This document shows positions 44,601-52,716 of a DNA stretch of 64,000 nucleotides, in pieces. A program made the position numbers and the translations under genes. The notes below the pieces were generated by a model. That model did not search any database. It saw only the letters and a program-made list of their open reading frames with translations, and had not been told where the DNA came from. The DNA is from Nonomuraea rubra (GTDB lineage Bacteria; Actinomycetota; Actinomycetes; Streptosporangiales; Streptosporangiaceae). The stretch's first letter is position 1. Every line of letters starts with the position of its first letter. The stretch spans positions 5,439,001 to 5,503,000 of the forward strand of contig NZ_JACHMI010000001.1 of assembly GCF_014207985.1 (NCBI RefSeq), read 5' to 3'.

Positions 44601-45632
44601 CTACTTGACGGCGATGGGGTCGACCGGCGCGCCGACGGCTGCCGCTTCCTGCGCGACACAGCGGGTGCGCTGGGCGCCGAGCCCGGTGATCGAGCCGTCC
44701 ATCACGTCGCCGTCGCGCAGCAGTCGGCCCCAGTGGATGCCGTTCCCTGCCGGGCTGCCGGTCAGAACCAGGTCACCGGGGAGCAGCCGGGCGGTCTGGG
44801 AGATGTACGAGACGATCCGCGCCACGTCGAAGATCATGTCCTTGGTGGACTCGTCCTGCATGGTCTTCCCGTTGAGCTTGAGGGTGACCTGCAGGTCGGA
44901 CGGGTCGGTGACGGAGCCTGCCGGGACGATCCAGGGGCCCAGCGGAGTGAAACCGGGGGCGTTCTTGCAGCGCAGCCAGTCGGTGCCGATGGGGGGCATG
45001 TCCCGGCGGAAGACGGTCGCCCGGTCGGTGAGGTCATTGGCGATGGTGTACCCCGCGACGTGGTCCAGGGCTTGCTCCACGGTGACCCGGTAGGCGGGGC
45101 GGGAGATCACCGCGGCCAGTTCCAGCTCCCAGTCGGGCTTCTCGGCCCACGCGGGGAGCACCACGTCGTCGTAGGGACCGCTGATCGCGGTCGGCAGGCC
45201 GATGAAGACGTACGGGAGGTCCTCGGCGGCTCGCTTGTCCATGATCGCCGCGATCTCGGCGCGGGCCTCCTCGACGGTGCGCGGGTCGTCCGGGGCGCGG
45301 TGCGCGACCCCCAGGTCGATCACGTGCTGCCGGTAGTTGGCGCCCGACTGGAAGATTTGCCGGGGCTCGAGGGGCGCGTGCACCGCCAGGTCCGCCAGCG
45401 GCTGCCAGTCGCCCGCCGGGTCCTCCACGAGGGTGCGCAGGAGTGGCAGCTGCTCGTCCCAGCGCTCCAAGAGCACCAGCGTGGTCAGCGTGGGTTCGCC
45501 CAGTGCCGTGCACAGGTCGAGCACTCGGCCGTCCGGCGCCACCAGGCCAGGGAACCTCGCCCCGCCCGGAGTCGAAAGGGTGCCGATGGCGAACGGGCCG
45601 GAGAAGGGCACTGACGCGGCTGTGGATGTCAC
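44601..45632 (-). CDS. Fumarylacetoacetate hydrolase-family protein
   Basis: 343 residues from GTG 45632, with AGGA at the right distance (GGGAGGACTCTCC before the start). The metal ligands are seen in KPDWELELAAVI (E-x-E) and GYTIANDLTDR, with a C-terminal GDLVLTGSPAGNGIHWGRLL. Members hydrolyse or hydrate ring-cleavage products (fumarylpyruvate, acylpyruvates, 2-oxo-hepta-diene-dioates). It is the first gene of the operon and divergent from the LysR gene, so it is probably the best expressed. It is the only intact FAA-hydrolase here; two others are broken. Confidence 0.88.
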   Translation of the reverse strand: MTSTAASVPFSGPFAIGTLSTPGGARFPGLVAPDGRVLDLCTALGEPTLTTLVLLERWDEQLPLLRTLVEDPAGDWQPLADLAVHAPLEPRQIFQSGANYRQHVIDLGVAHRAPDDPRTVEEARAEIAAIMDKRAAEDLPYVFIGLPTAISGPYDDVVLPAWAEKPDWELELAAVISRPAYRVTVEQALDHVAGYTIANDLTDRATVFRRDMPPIGTDWLRCKNAPGFTPLGPWIVPAGSVTDPSDLQVTLKLNGKTMQDESTKDMIFDVARIVSYISQTARLLPGDLVLTGSPAGNGIHWGRLLRDGDVMDGSITGLGAQRTRCVAQEAAAVGAPVDPIAVK

Positions 45633-45680
45633 GGAGAGTCCTCCCGATTGAGATGTGACTAATCTGGCCCGTAGGGTGTG

Positions 45681-45715
45681 ATCTGGCAAATAGATTCCTT
45701 GGATGGACTAAATCC
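45681..45715. promoter_or_regulatory. Two LysR-type dyads in the divergent promoter
   Basis: ATCT-N7-AGAT at 45681-45695 and GGAT-N7-ATCC at 45701-45715. Both have 4-7-4 architecture, and the first fits the LysR T-N11-A rule. Centres are 20 bp apart, about two helical turns. They lie in the 128-bp gap between the operon and the LysR gene. Confidence 0.6.
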
Positions 45716-45760
45716 AGCGCACAAATACTCGTACGCTCCGACTCCGCACTGGGATGCTTC

Positions 45761-46720
45761 GTGAATCTGGCAAGCCTGGACCTCAACCTCGTCGTCGCCC
45801 TGCGCGCCCTGCTGGAGGAGCGCAGCGTCACCAAGGCGGGGCGACGCATCGGGCTCAGCCAGCCCGCCACGAGCGCTGCCCTGGCCCGGCTGCGACGCCA
45901 TTTCGACGACGACCTGCTCTCCCGGACCGGCGGACACTACGAACTGACCGCCCTCGGCCTGGCTCTCCTCGACCGCACCGCCACCGCCTGCGACCTGCTG
46001 GAGCGCGTCTTCACCAGCCAGGCCAACTTCGACCCCGCCCGCGAGGAACACGAGTTCACCCTGATCGCCTCCGACTACGCGGTGGCCGTCTTCGGCGCCG
46101 AACTCGCCCGCACCATCCATGCCGAGGCGCCAGGCATCCGGCTCCGGTTCAAACAGGCGCCGACGGAAGCCATCGAGGACACCACGGCGCTGCTGAGTGC
46201 CGTCGACGGGCTGCTGATGCCACACGGCATCATTCGCGGCTTCCCCACGGTCGATCTCTACCAGGACAGCTGGGTCTACATCGTCGCCGACGACAATCCC
46301 GAGGTCGGTGAGCAGCTCACCCTCGACGACCTGGCCCGGCTACCGTGGGTGACGTACCAGCGCACCTACGACGCCCCCGCCGCTCGCCAGATCGGCTTGC
46401 TCGGCATCGCGCCGCGCGTGGAGATCTCCGTGGACAGCTTCCAGTTGATGCCCCTGCTGGTCGCAGGCACCCGCCGGGTGGCCCTCATCCAGGGACGTCT
46501 CGCTGAGCGGCTGGGCGGGCTCGTCCCGGTCCGCGTCATGGAACCGCCATACGATGCCGTGCCACTCCAGGAAGCCCTGTGGTGGCACCCGGCGCACACA
46601 CACGACGCGGCGCACATCTGGCTGCGTGAGACGGCGGCCAGGGTCGGCGAGGCCGTCAAGGCCGATCGGCCCACGAGCTCCGGCCCGCCGATTGGAGAGC
46701 GCGTCGTGAAACGTGGTTGA
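45761..46720 (+). CDS. LysR-family regulator of the aromatic operon
   Basis: 319 residues from GTG 45761. The N-terminal helix-turn-helix is typical (LDLNLVVALRALLEERSVTK, AGRRIGLSQPATSAALARLR), followed by a two-lobed effector domain (LIASDYAVAVFGAELA, DLARLPWVTYQRTY, VALIQGRLAERL). It resembles NodD/NahR-type regulators. It is divergent from the catabolic genes and almost certainly controls them in response to an aromatic acid, through the dyads in the shared promoter. Confidence 0.9.
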   Translation: MNLASLDLNLVVALRALLEERSVTKAGRRIGLSQPATSAALARLRRHFDDDLLSRTGGHYELTALGLALLDRTATACDLLERVFTSQANFDPAREEHEFTLIASDYAVAVFGAELARTIHAEAPGIRLRFKQAPTEAIEDTTALLSAVDGLLMPHGIIRGFPTVDLYQDSWVYIVADDNPEVGEQLTLDDLARLPWVTYQRTYDAPAARQIGLLGIAPRVEISVDSFQLMPLLVAGTRRVALIQGRLAERLGGLVPVRVMEPPYDAVPLQEALWWHPAHTHDAAHIWLRETAARVGEAVKADRPTSSGPPIGERVVKRG

Positions 46721-47024
46721 GACAGGAGGCGTCGCGCTGCCGGGGGTGCAAGCGGGGGCCGACAAGGCCGAGGACAGCACGGTCCGTGCCGCGGCCGCCA
46801 TCCAGGGTGTGCCAACGAAAGACGGCAGCTCCGGGGCTCGACTCGCATCACGGTCAAGTCGTCTGCGGACATCAGCATGATCAACGCGCATGTGACCGGC
46901 ATCCACGACAAGCAGTCCGCATCCGCTCGTGTGCGATCTTGGGATCGCTATTTGTCGTGGTTACTGGTTCGCGATCTTGATGCTTTGGATTGAGTTCCTC
47001 GAGAGCTCCAAGGCCGCTGCCCGC

Positions 47025-47174
47025 TCAGTTGGTGGAGAGGCAACGGCCTGTTTCGGGGGTCAAGGCAACACACTGGGCCGGGGTTCGGTAGCCGAGGCAC
47101 TTGCGGGGGCGGTTGTTCAGTCGGGTGGCCAGGGCGTCAAGGTCGGCTTGGCTGTACAGGCTCAGGCCGGTGCC
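47025..47174 (-). pseudogene. IS30/integrase-core transposase C-terminal relic
   Basis: Reads GTGLSLYSQADLDALATRLN then NRPRKCLGYRTPAQCVALT, ending at 47025. The LN.RPRK.LG..TPA motif is the end of IS30-type transposases. Upstream sequence is unrelated, so only the tail remains. Confidence 0.75.
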
Positions 47175-47360
47175 TTTGGCGCTCACCTCGCCCGTCCTGT
47201 CCTGGGGCGGTGCGCCGCGCTTGCCCGCGGCTCTGGCGCTCGCGGAAGGAGCGGGTGTCACGTCCCCCTCGTTGCGGGCCTGCCACCACCGCGGCGAGTT
47301 GGGAGCCGGGTCGCCGGCGACGGCTTCCCGGCTGGCGGCTCTGTCCAGGCGGCCACCCAC

Positions 47361-47560
47361 CGTCACTTGGGACGTGGATGACGATCAGAGTGATGTTGTC
47401 AGGACCACCCTGATCGAGCCGATCGGCGCCGATGACGATGTCACTGATGCTCCCGCGCTGATGGGTGAACGTGAAAGCCGCCTGTGGCCGGCCCTGTGCG
47501 CGCTGAACGTCGTTGGCCAGGGCGGGCCGGGCGGTGGTCGCGATGGGGGAGGTGCCGGGT
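47361..47560 (-). pseudogene. PP2C-type Ser/Thr phosphatase C-terminal relic
   Basis: A minus-strand frame with no start reads RPALANDVQRAQGRPQAAF, then SDIVIGADRLDQGGPDNITL and IVIHVPS. The GGPDNITLIV motif carries a conserved metal-binding Asp of PP2C phosphatases. Both sides run into unrelated sequence. Confidence 0.6.
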
Positions 47561-47689
47561 GAAGTCCTCTCGTTGCGGTGCCGGGCTGTTTAAGGAGGAT
47601 CTGCCCGATGACGTCCTCCGGTTTCTCGACGGTCGGAGAGTGCCGCTCGTGTGAGGCTGGCCTTGCGGTGCTCTCGCAGGCTGGCCACG

Positions 47690-47900
47690 CCGAGCCGGGC
47701 GCTGTGTCTCCGTGATCAATGTGCGGGCCTTGAGCGCTCGTTCGCAGACGGATTCCCGCCGGATGCCGAGGATCTTTGCCGGTTCGCCGAAGGAGTAGCC
47801 GCGCGACTTTCCTGGTTGGTGGCGATGGCAAGGTTCATGGCGTCTCGTAGGTGTTGACGCAAGGGTTCGATGTGCACCAGCCCGGCCGGGTCGTCGGCGA
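47690..47900 (-). pseudogene. Possible helix-turn-helix protein relic
   Basis: Two adjoining frames give LVHIEPLRQHLRDAMNLAIA, then, after a shift, YSFGEPAKILGIRRESVCER and ALKARTLI. This resembles the 'GYSWREIAAALGISRQ' recognition helix found in many small actinobacterial proteins. Too decayed to be sure. Confidence 0.3.
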
Positions 47901-48290
47901 GTCGGCGGGCCAGCGGGCGATTCCTCCTCGGCTGGGAAGGGCGTCTGGGTCGTAAAGGGGCGAGAGAAGGGTGATGGCGTCAAAGAGTTGATCCTCCGGA
48001 TGGTGACGGTGTCTGGGTTCACTCCGCGGGACAGGGCATCGGCGCGGACGCAGTGACCAGCACAGATGAGGATCCAAGGGGAGACCGGAGGGAGACCGGA
48101 AGGTGCGGACAAGCCCGGATTCCTGCGGAATTCCCGACATCGTTCGACGTGATCGAAGCGCGCTGACCAGCCAGATCACCGCATGATGACCTCGCCGGTC
48201 ACGGCCCGGCAGGGGAGCGATCGGAGCGCTTATCCGTCAGAAATCGGGAAAGATCAGGTTCCGGCCCGCCGTCCGCGCCATCCTTGGAGG

Positions 48291-49067
48291 GTGCAGACGA
48301 CTGACCTCCTTCACTCCCTCTACGCCCGGCGCCTGCGCCGTCAAGTCATGGCGGGACCCCTGCCCCGCCACGTCGGTTTGATCATGGACGGCAACCGGCG
48401 CTGGGCCAAGCAGATGGGCATGGCCAACCCGAGCATCGGCCACAAGTACGGCGCCGACCATATCGAACACGTGCTGACCTGGTGCGAGGGCCTCGGCATC
48501 CAGCATCTGACCGTGTTCCTCTGCTCGACCGAGAACCTCCAGCGCCGCGGCGACGAGGAGGTGGCCTTCCTGCTGAAGGTGATCGAGCAGATGGTCGCCG
48601 ACCATTTCGACCGTCCCGACGCCCGCTGGCGGGTGCACGTGGCCGGGATGCTGGACATCCTGCCCGACACCACCGCCCGCGCGCTCAAGAGCGCCGTCGA
48701 GGCCACCCGCACCTGCGACACCGGCTTCCACCTCACCCTGGCCATCGGCTACGGCGGCCGCCAGGAGGTCATCGAGGCGCTGCGCGAGCTGCTGTACGAG
48801 CGGGCCGAGGCCGGCCAGTCGATGGTGGAGCTGGCCTCGACCCTGACCGTGGACGACGTGGCCCGGCACCTGTACACGGCCGGGCAGCCGGACCCCGACC
48901 TGGTCATCAGGACCAGCGGTGAGCAGCGCATGTCGAACTTCCTGCTCTGGCAGTCCGCCTACTCCGAGCTGTACTTCTGCGAGGCGTACTGGCCGGCGTT
49001 CCGCGAGATCGACTTCCTGCGCGCGCTGCGCAGCTTCGCGGCCCGGCAGCGGCGCTACGGGAGCTGA
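48291..49067 (+). CDS. uppS: Isoprenyl (cis-prenyl) transferase, UppS family
   Basis: 258 residues from GTG 48291. An upstream in-frame ATG (48183) would add a non-homologous leader, while the next ATG would cut the conserved LLHSLYARRLRRQ. GGAGG touches the GTG, so the start is uncertain. Motifs are complete: HVGLIMDGNRRWAKQMG (catalytic Asp and P-loop), VFLCSTENLQRRGDEEV, and the C-terminal LVIRTSGEQRMSNFLLWQSA. It condenses isopentenyl diphosphate in cis to make polyprenyl diphosphate carriers for cell-wall glycans. Actinobacteria often have several; this may be a short-chain or second copy. Confidence 0.85.
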   Translation: MQTTDLLHSLYARRLRRQVMAGPLPRHVGLIMDGNRRWAKQMGMANPSIGHKYGADHIEHVLTWCEGLGIQHLTVFLCSTENLQRRGDEEVAFLLKVIEQMVADHFDRPDARWRVHVAGMLDILPDTTARALKSAVEATRTCDTGFHLTLAIGYGGRQEVIEALRELLYERAEAGQSMVELASTLTVDDVARHLYTAGQPDPDLVIRTSGEQRMSNFLLWQSAYSELYFCEAYWPAFREIDFLRALRSFAARQRRYGS

Positions 49068-49160
49068 CGGGCGGTCAGGTACCGGGCGCCTGACGGGTGG
49101 TCGGGTATCGGGCCCTGACCGGCGGGCATGCGTCGGGGGCTGACCGGCGGGTAAATCGGT
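49064..49160 (+). repeat. About 25-bp tandem repeats starting at the uppS stop
   Basis: CTGACSGGYGG units begin at 49064, 49090, 49115 and 49140. The first contains the uppS TGA stop (49065-49067). Confidence 0.7.
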
Positions 49161-49195
49161 TGCGGCCGGGGTGGCGTGGCTGGTGAGGTGTCCCG

Positions 49196-49969
49196 GTGAA
49201 TCGTGCAGAGGTGATGGCCGTCTTCGATCGGGAGTTGCGGCGCGAGGTCGTGGCCGACGGCCCGGACGCGGTGATCGAGCGTGACGGCGACGTGGTGCGC
49301 CAGGTAGGTCCGGAGAGCGGCGGCTGGAACGGTGTGCTCTGGTCCGGCCTGCGCGGTGATGGTGAGGACGCCGACGCCGCCATCGCAGCGCAGGTGCGCT
49401 ACTTCGGGGCGCTCGGGCGCGCGTTCGAGTGGAAGCTGTACGGCCACGACCAGCCCGCCGACCTCGGCAGCCGTCTCCTGGCCGCCGGCTTCACCCCCGA
49501 GCCCGCCGAGGCGCTCATGGTGGCACGGGCCGCCGGGATCCCCGACGCGCCGCCCCCTGATGGAGTCCGCCTGGTGCCGGTGACCGACCAGGACGGCGTG
49601 GAGCTGCTGGCCGACGTGCACGAGTCCGCCTTCGGCGCGGGCCGCGTGCACATCAGGGAGCGCCTGCTCGCCCAGCTCGCCGCCGGCACCGTCGTCGCGG
49701 TCGTCGCCATGGCCGGCGACGTTCCGATCAGCGCCGCCCGCCTGGACCTGAATCCCGGCACCCGGTTCGCGGGCCTGTGGGGCGGCGGCACCGTGCCGGA
49801 GTGGCGCAGGCGCGGCGTCTACCGGGCGCTGGTCGCCTACCGCGCCCGGGAGGCGGTGGCGCGGGGCTACGAGTACCTGCAGGTGGACGCCTCCGACCAG
49901 AGCCGGCCCATCCTGCTGCGGCTGGGCTTCACCGAGCTCACCACGACGACGCCGTACGTCCATCCTTGA
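49196..49969 (+). CDS. GNAT-family acetyltransferase
   Basis: 257 residues from GTG 49196. The C-terminal half has the acetyl-CoA-binding pattern (ARLDLNPGTRFAGLWGGGTV, EWRRRGVYRALVAYRAREAV) and the closing YLQVDASDQSRPILLRLGF. The N-terminal 110 residues are a divergent GNAT-like half (LYGHDQPADLGSRLLAAGF), so it may be a tandem-GNAT protein. Acceptor unknown. A pentapeptide-repeat gene follows 6 bp after its stop. Confidence 0.85.
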   Translation: MNRAEVMAVFDRELRREVVADGPDAVIERDGDVVRQVGPESGGWNGVLWSGLRGDGEDADAAIAAQVRYFGALGRAFEWKLYGHDQPADLGSRLLAAGFTPEPAEALMVARAAGIPDAPPPDGVRLVPVTDQDGVELLADVHESAFGAGRVHIRERLLAQLAAGTVVAVVAMAGDVPISAARLDLNPGTRFAGLWGGGTVPEWRRRGVYRALVAYRAREAVARGYEYLQVDASDQSRPILLRLGFTELTTTTPYVHP

Positions 49970-49975
49970 GTACCC

Positions 49976-50944
49976 TTGACTGACCCGCCCGTCCCCCTTC
50001 ACGCCCAGCCCGAGGAGTACGTCACGAACCCCCGAGAGTTCGGCCTGCTGGCCGACTGCGAGAGCTGCTTCGGGCTGTGCTGCGTCGCGCTGCCGTTCTC
50101 GGCCTCGGCCGACTTCGCCGTGGACAAGGAGGGCGGCCAGCCCTGCCACAACCTGCGAGACGACTTCCGCTGCTCGATCCACACGCGGCTGCGGGAGCGC
50201 GGGTTCCCCGGGTGCACGGTGTTCGACTGCTTCGGGGCCGGGCAGAAGGTCTCGCAGGTCACGTACGAGGGGCGCAGCTGGCGGGAGGCACCGGAGACGG
50301 CGCGGCAGATGTACGCGGTCTTCCCCGTCATGCGGCAGCTCCACGAGCTGCTGTGGTACCTCGCCGAGGCGCTGACCCTGGACGCGGCGCGGCCGCTGCA
50401 CGAGGCGCTGCGGCTCGCCCTGGCCGAGACCGAGCGGCTCACCAGGCAGAGCGCCGGCGTGCTGGAGCAGCTCGACGTGGCCGCCCACCGGGGTGAGGTG
50501 AACGAGCTGTTGCTGCGGGCGAGCGAGCTGGCGCGGGACGGGCTGGACGGCAAGGAATGCCGGGGTGCCGACCTGATCGGCGCCCGGCTGAAGAGGGCGG
50601 GGCTGCGTGGCGCCAACCTGCGCGGGGCCTACCTCATCGGGGCCGATCTGCGGGGCGCCGACCTGCGGGAGGCGGACCTGATCGGGGCCGATCTGCGGGG
50701 CGCCGACCTGTCGGGGGCCGATCTCACGGGCTGCATCTTCCTGACCCAGGCGCAGGTCAACGCCGCCAGGGGCGACTCGGCCACCCGGCTGCCCGCCCGC
50801 CTGACCCGCCCTGCCCACTGGGCGCGGGGCGAGGGCCGCCCGGCCGGTGGCGAGCGCCCGGACGGTGGGGCGGGGGAGCGCCGCCGTTCACCCGGTGGCA
50901 GGCGCGGAGGACAGGGCACGGGCCGCCGCCCGCGCCGCCGCTGA
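49976..50944 (+). CDS. Cys-cluster (YkgJ-like) protein fused to pentapeptide repeats
   Basis: 322 residues from TTG 49976, 6 bp after the GNAT stop. The N-terminus has CESCFGLCC, then CHNL, CSIH, GCTVFDCFG, a CxxCxxxCC-type metal-chelating cluster like YkgJ-family proteins. A helical middle part (to about 190) leads to pentapeptide repeats (GADLIGARLKRAGLRGANLR, GADLRGADLREADLIGADLR) forming a right-handed beta-helix. The last 65 residues are basic and disordered. A metal- or FeS-binding head on a pentapeptide helix is unusual. Coupling to GNAT suggests a shared unit. Function unknown. Confidence 0.75.
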   Translation: MTDPPVPLHAQPEEYVTNPREFGLLADCESCFGLCCVALPFSASADFAVDKEGGQPCHNLRDDFRCSIHTRLRERGFPGCTVFDCFGAGQKVSQVTYEGRSWREAPETARQMYAVFPVMRQLHELLWYLAEALTLDAARPLHEALRLALAETERLTRQSAGVLEQLDVAAHRGEVNELLLRASELARDGLDGKECRGADLIGARLKRAGLRGANLRGAYLIGADLRGADLREADLIGADLRGADLSGADLTGCIFLTQAQVNAARGDSATRLPARLTRPAHWARGEGRPAGGERPDGGAGERRRSPGGRRGGQGTGRRPRRR

Positions 50945-50949
50945 CACCA

Positions 50950-51026
50950 CCCGCTGCCCGCCGCCGGCACCGCCGCTGGCACCGACCGCCGCCCGCTGCC
51001 CGCCGCCGGCACCACCGCTAGCACCG
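50950..51026 (+). repeat. 42-bp direct repeat after the pentapeptide gene
   Basis: CCCGCTGCCCGCCGCCGGCA begins at 50950 and recurs at 50992, starting 6 bp after the stop codon. Two copies differ at a few bases. Confidence 0.6.
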
Positions 51027-51084
51027 CCCCGCCGGCCGCTTCCGCCAGGTCAGCGTGGCGACGCCGGCCCGCCCCTCGCAAACC

Positions 51085-51588
51085 TCACAGCGTGTCCGCC
51101 GTGTCCCCCAGGGATTCCAGCAGCTCGCGCAGCGTCTCCGCGAGGGCCTGGCGGCGGTCCTCCGGCAGCGCGGCCAGCACCCGGTGCTCCGTCTCGACGT
51201 GATCGGGCAGCACCCGTTCGATCAGCGCGTACCCCTCCTCGGTGAGCGTCACGTAGACGACCCGCCCGTCCGACTCGCTGGGCGTGCGCGTCACCAGGCC
51301 GCGCGCCTCCAGGCGGTCGAGGCGCTGCGTCACCGCCCCCGAGGTGATCATGGAGGCCCGCATCAGCTCGGCGGGCGTCAGCCGGTGCGGCGGGTCGCTG
51401 CGGCGCAGCGTGGCCAGGACGTCGAACGAGGCCCTGTCCAGCTCGTGCGCGGCGAACGTCCGGCGCAGCTCGGCGTCGATCAGCCGGTGCAGCCGCGACA
51501 GCCGCCCGATCACCCCCATCGGGGAGACGTCCAGGTCAGGGCGCTGGTCGTGCCATTGCTTCAGGACGAGTTCGACATGATCGGCCAC
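51085..51588 (-). CDS. MarR-family regulator
   Basis: 167 residues. The winged helix is typical: FDVLATLRRSDPPHRLTPAE, LMRASMITSGAVTQRLDRLE (recognition helix) and the wing RTPSESDGRVVYVTLTEEG, flanked by dimer helices. It is divergent from an EamA exporter gene with three matching 12-bp palindromes between them, so it probably represses the exporter and itself until a small phenolic or toxic ligand binds. Confidence 0.9.
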   Translation of the reverse strand: MADHVELVLKQWHDQRPDLDVSPMGVIGRLSRLHRLIDAELRRTFAAHELDRASFDVLATLRRSDPPHRLTPAELMRASMITSGAVTQRLDRLEARGLVTRTPSESDGRVVYVTLTEEGYALIERVLPDHVETEHRVLAALPEDRRQALAETLRELLESLGDTADTL

Positions 51589-51607
51589 CGGCCCAGCCTA
51601 CCGATGT

Positions 51608-51672
51608 CTTAGCGCTGAGGTAAATCGCGTGACAGATTGCTTAACGTTGAGATACTTTGTCTTAGTGCTAAG
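51608..51672. promoter_or_regulatory. Three MarR-type operators overlapping a probable leaderless promoter
   Basis: CTTAGCGCTGAG (51608-51619), CTTAACGTTGAG (51640-51651) and CTTAGTGCTAAG (51661-51672). Offsets of 32 and 21 bp place them on one DNA face. A promoter GTGACA (51629-51634), 18-bp spacer, TACTTT (51653-51658) fits, with the middle operator inside the spacer and the last at the start site. Confidence 0.65.
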
Positions 51673-52576
51673 AAATCGAACGGCTCTCGTCCTCGTGACC
51701 GCGCTGACCCCCGCCATCTGGGGCACCACGTACCTCGTCACCACCGAGCTCCTTCCGCCCGGTCGGCCGCTCCTGGCCGCGGTGCTCCGGGCCCTGCCCG
51801 CCGGTCTGCTGCTCGTCGCCATCACCCGGTGCCTGCCGCGCGGGATCTGGTGGTGGCGGGCGCTGGTGCTGGGCGCGCTGAACATCGGCGTGTTCTTCGC
51901 GTTGTTGTTCGTGGGGGCGTACCGGCTGCCCGGCGGGGTGGCGGCGACCGTCGGCGCCATCCAGCCGCTGCTGGTCGCCCTGCTGTCGGCCGGGCTGCTC
52001 GGTGAGCGGCTCACGTGGCGCACCTTGGTGGCCGCCGTGGCGGGGGTGGCCGGGGTCGCCCTGCTCGTGTTGCGTGCGGACGCCCGGCTGGACACGCTCG
52101 GGGTGGCCGCGGCGCTCGGCGGGGCCGCCGTCATGGCGGCCGGGGTCGTCTTGAGCAAGCGGTGGCAGTCGCCCGCGCCGCTGCTGGCCACCACCGGCTG
52201 GCAGCTCGTCGCCGGCGGCGTGCTGCTGGTGCCCGTCGCGCTGGTCGTCGAAGGTGCGCCGCCCGCCGCGCTGAGCGGTGCGAACGTCGCCGGGTACGCC
52301 TACCTCTCGCTCATCGGGGCGGCGCTCGCCTACGCCCTGTGGTTCAGGGGGCTGCGGGTGCTGTCGGCCACCAAGGTCACCTTCCTCGGGCTGCTCAGCC
52401 CCGTCGTGGCCACCGCGCTGGGGTGGATCGTGCTCGGCCAGGAGCTCACCGCGGCCCAGGCGTTCGGCGCCGTCGTCGTGCTCGCCGCGCTGGCCGCCGC
52501 CCAGCTCCAGCCCTCCCGGCCACGCCCCGCGGAACCGCGCGCGCACCGCGAAGAGCCCGAGCTCGCCCGGCGATGA
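51664..52576 (+). CDS. EamA/DMT-family permease
   Basis: About 304 residues from GTG 51664. The GTG at 51629 has a GAGG before it, but its frame would put the operators inside the gene; 51664 fits a leaderless transcript. Ten hydrophobic helices in two EamA halves are visible (ALTPAIWGTTYLVTTELLPP, LIGAALAYALWFRGLRVLSA, VTFLGLLSPVVATALGWIVL). It should export small metabolites or drugs across the membrane. Regulation by the divergent MarR is likely. A strong palindromic terminator follows 1 bp after the stop. Confidence 0.85.
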
Positions 52577-52577
52577 C

Positions 52578-52605
52578 GAGGCCCTGACGGCGCCGTCAGG
52601 GCCTC
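52578..52605. terminator. 28-bp perfect palindrome, terminator
   Basis: GAGGCCCTGACGGC followed directly by its exact complement, one base after the EamA stop. It is GC-rich with no T-tract, as usual in actinobacteria, and could serve both converging genes. Confidence 0.8.
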
Positions 52606-52650
52606 GCCACCACCGGTCAGGCGCAGTGCCCGCCAGGGGCCGGTGCCCCC

Positions 52651-52716
52651 GAGGGGTCAGTGTCCGCGAGGGGTCAGTGTCCGCGGGGGTCAGTGTCCGG
52701 GGGGGTCAGTGTCCGC
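52651..52716 (-). repeat. Four 15-17-bp tandem repeats across the GH43 stop codon
   Basis: Units of GGGGTCAGTGTCCGCG (plus strand) start near 52651, 52668, 52685 and 52700. The last one holds the TGA stop (52706-52708 on the minus strand) of the GH43 gene. Each further unit repeats the same stop-codon context. Confidence 0.75.

Larger units (their letters stand above)
46721..48182. other. Gene graveyard, about 1.5 kb
   Basis: No intact gene. It contains relics of an IS30-type transposase, a PP2C phosphatase and probably a helix-turn-helix protein (listed separately). 46721-47024 shows nothing recognisable. Confidence 0.6.
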
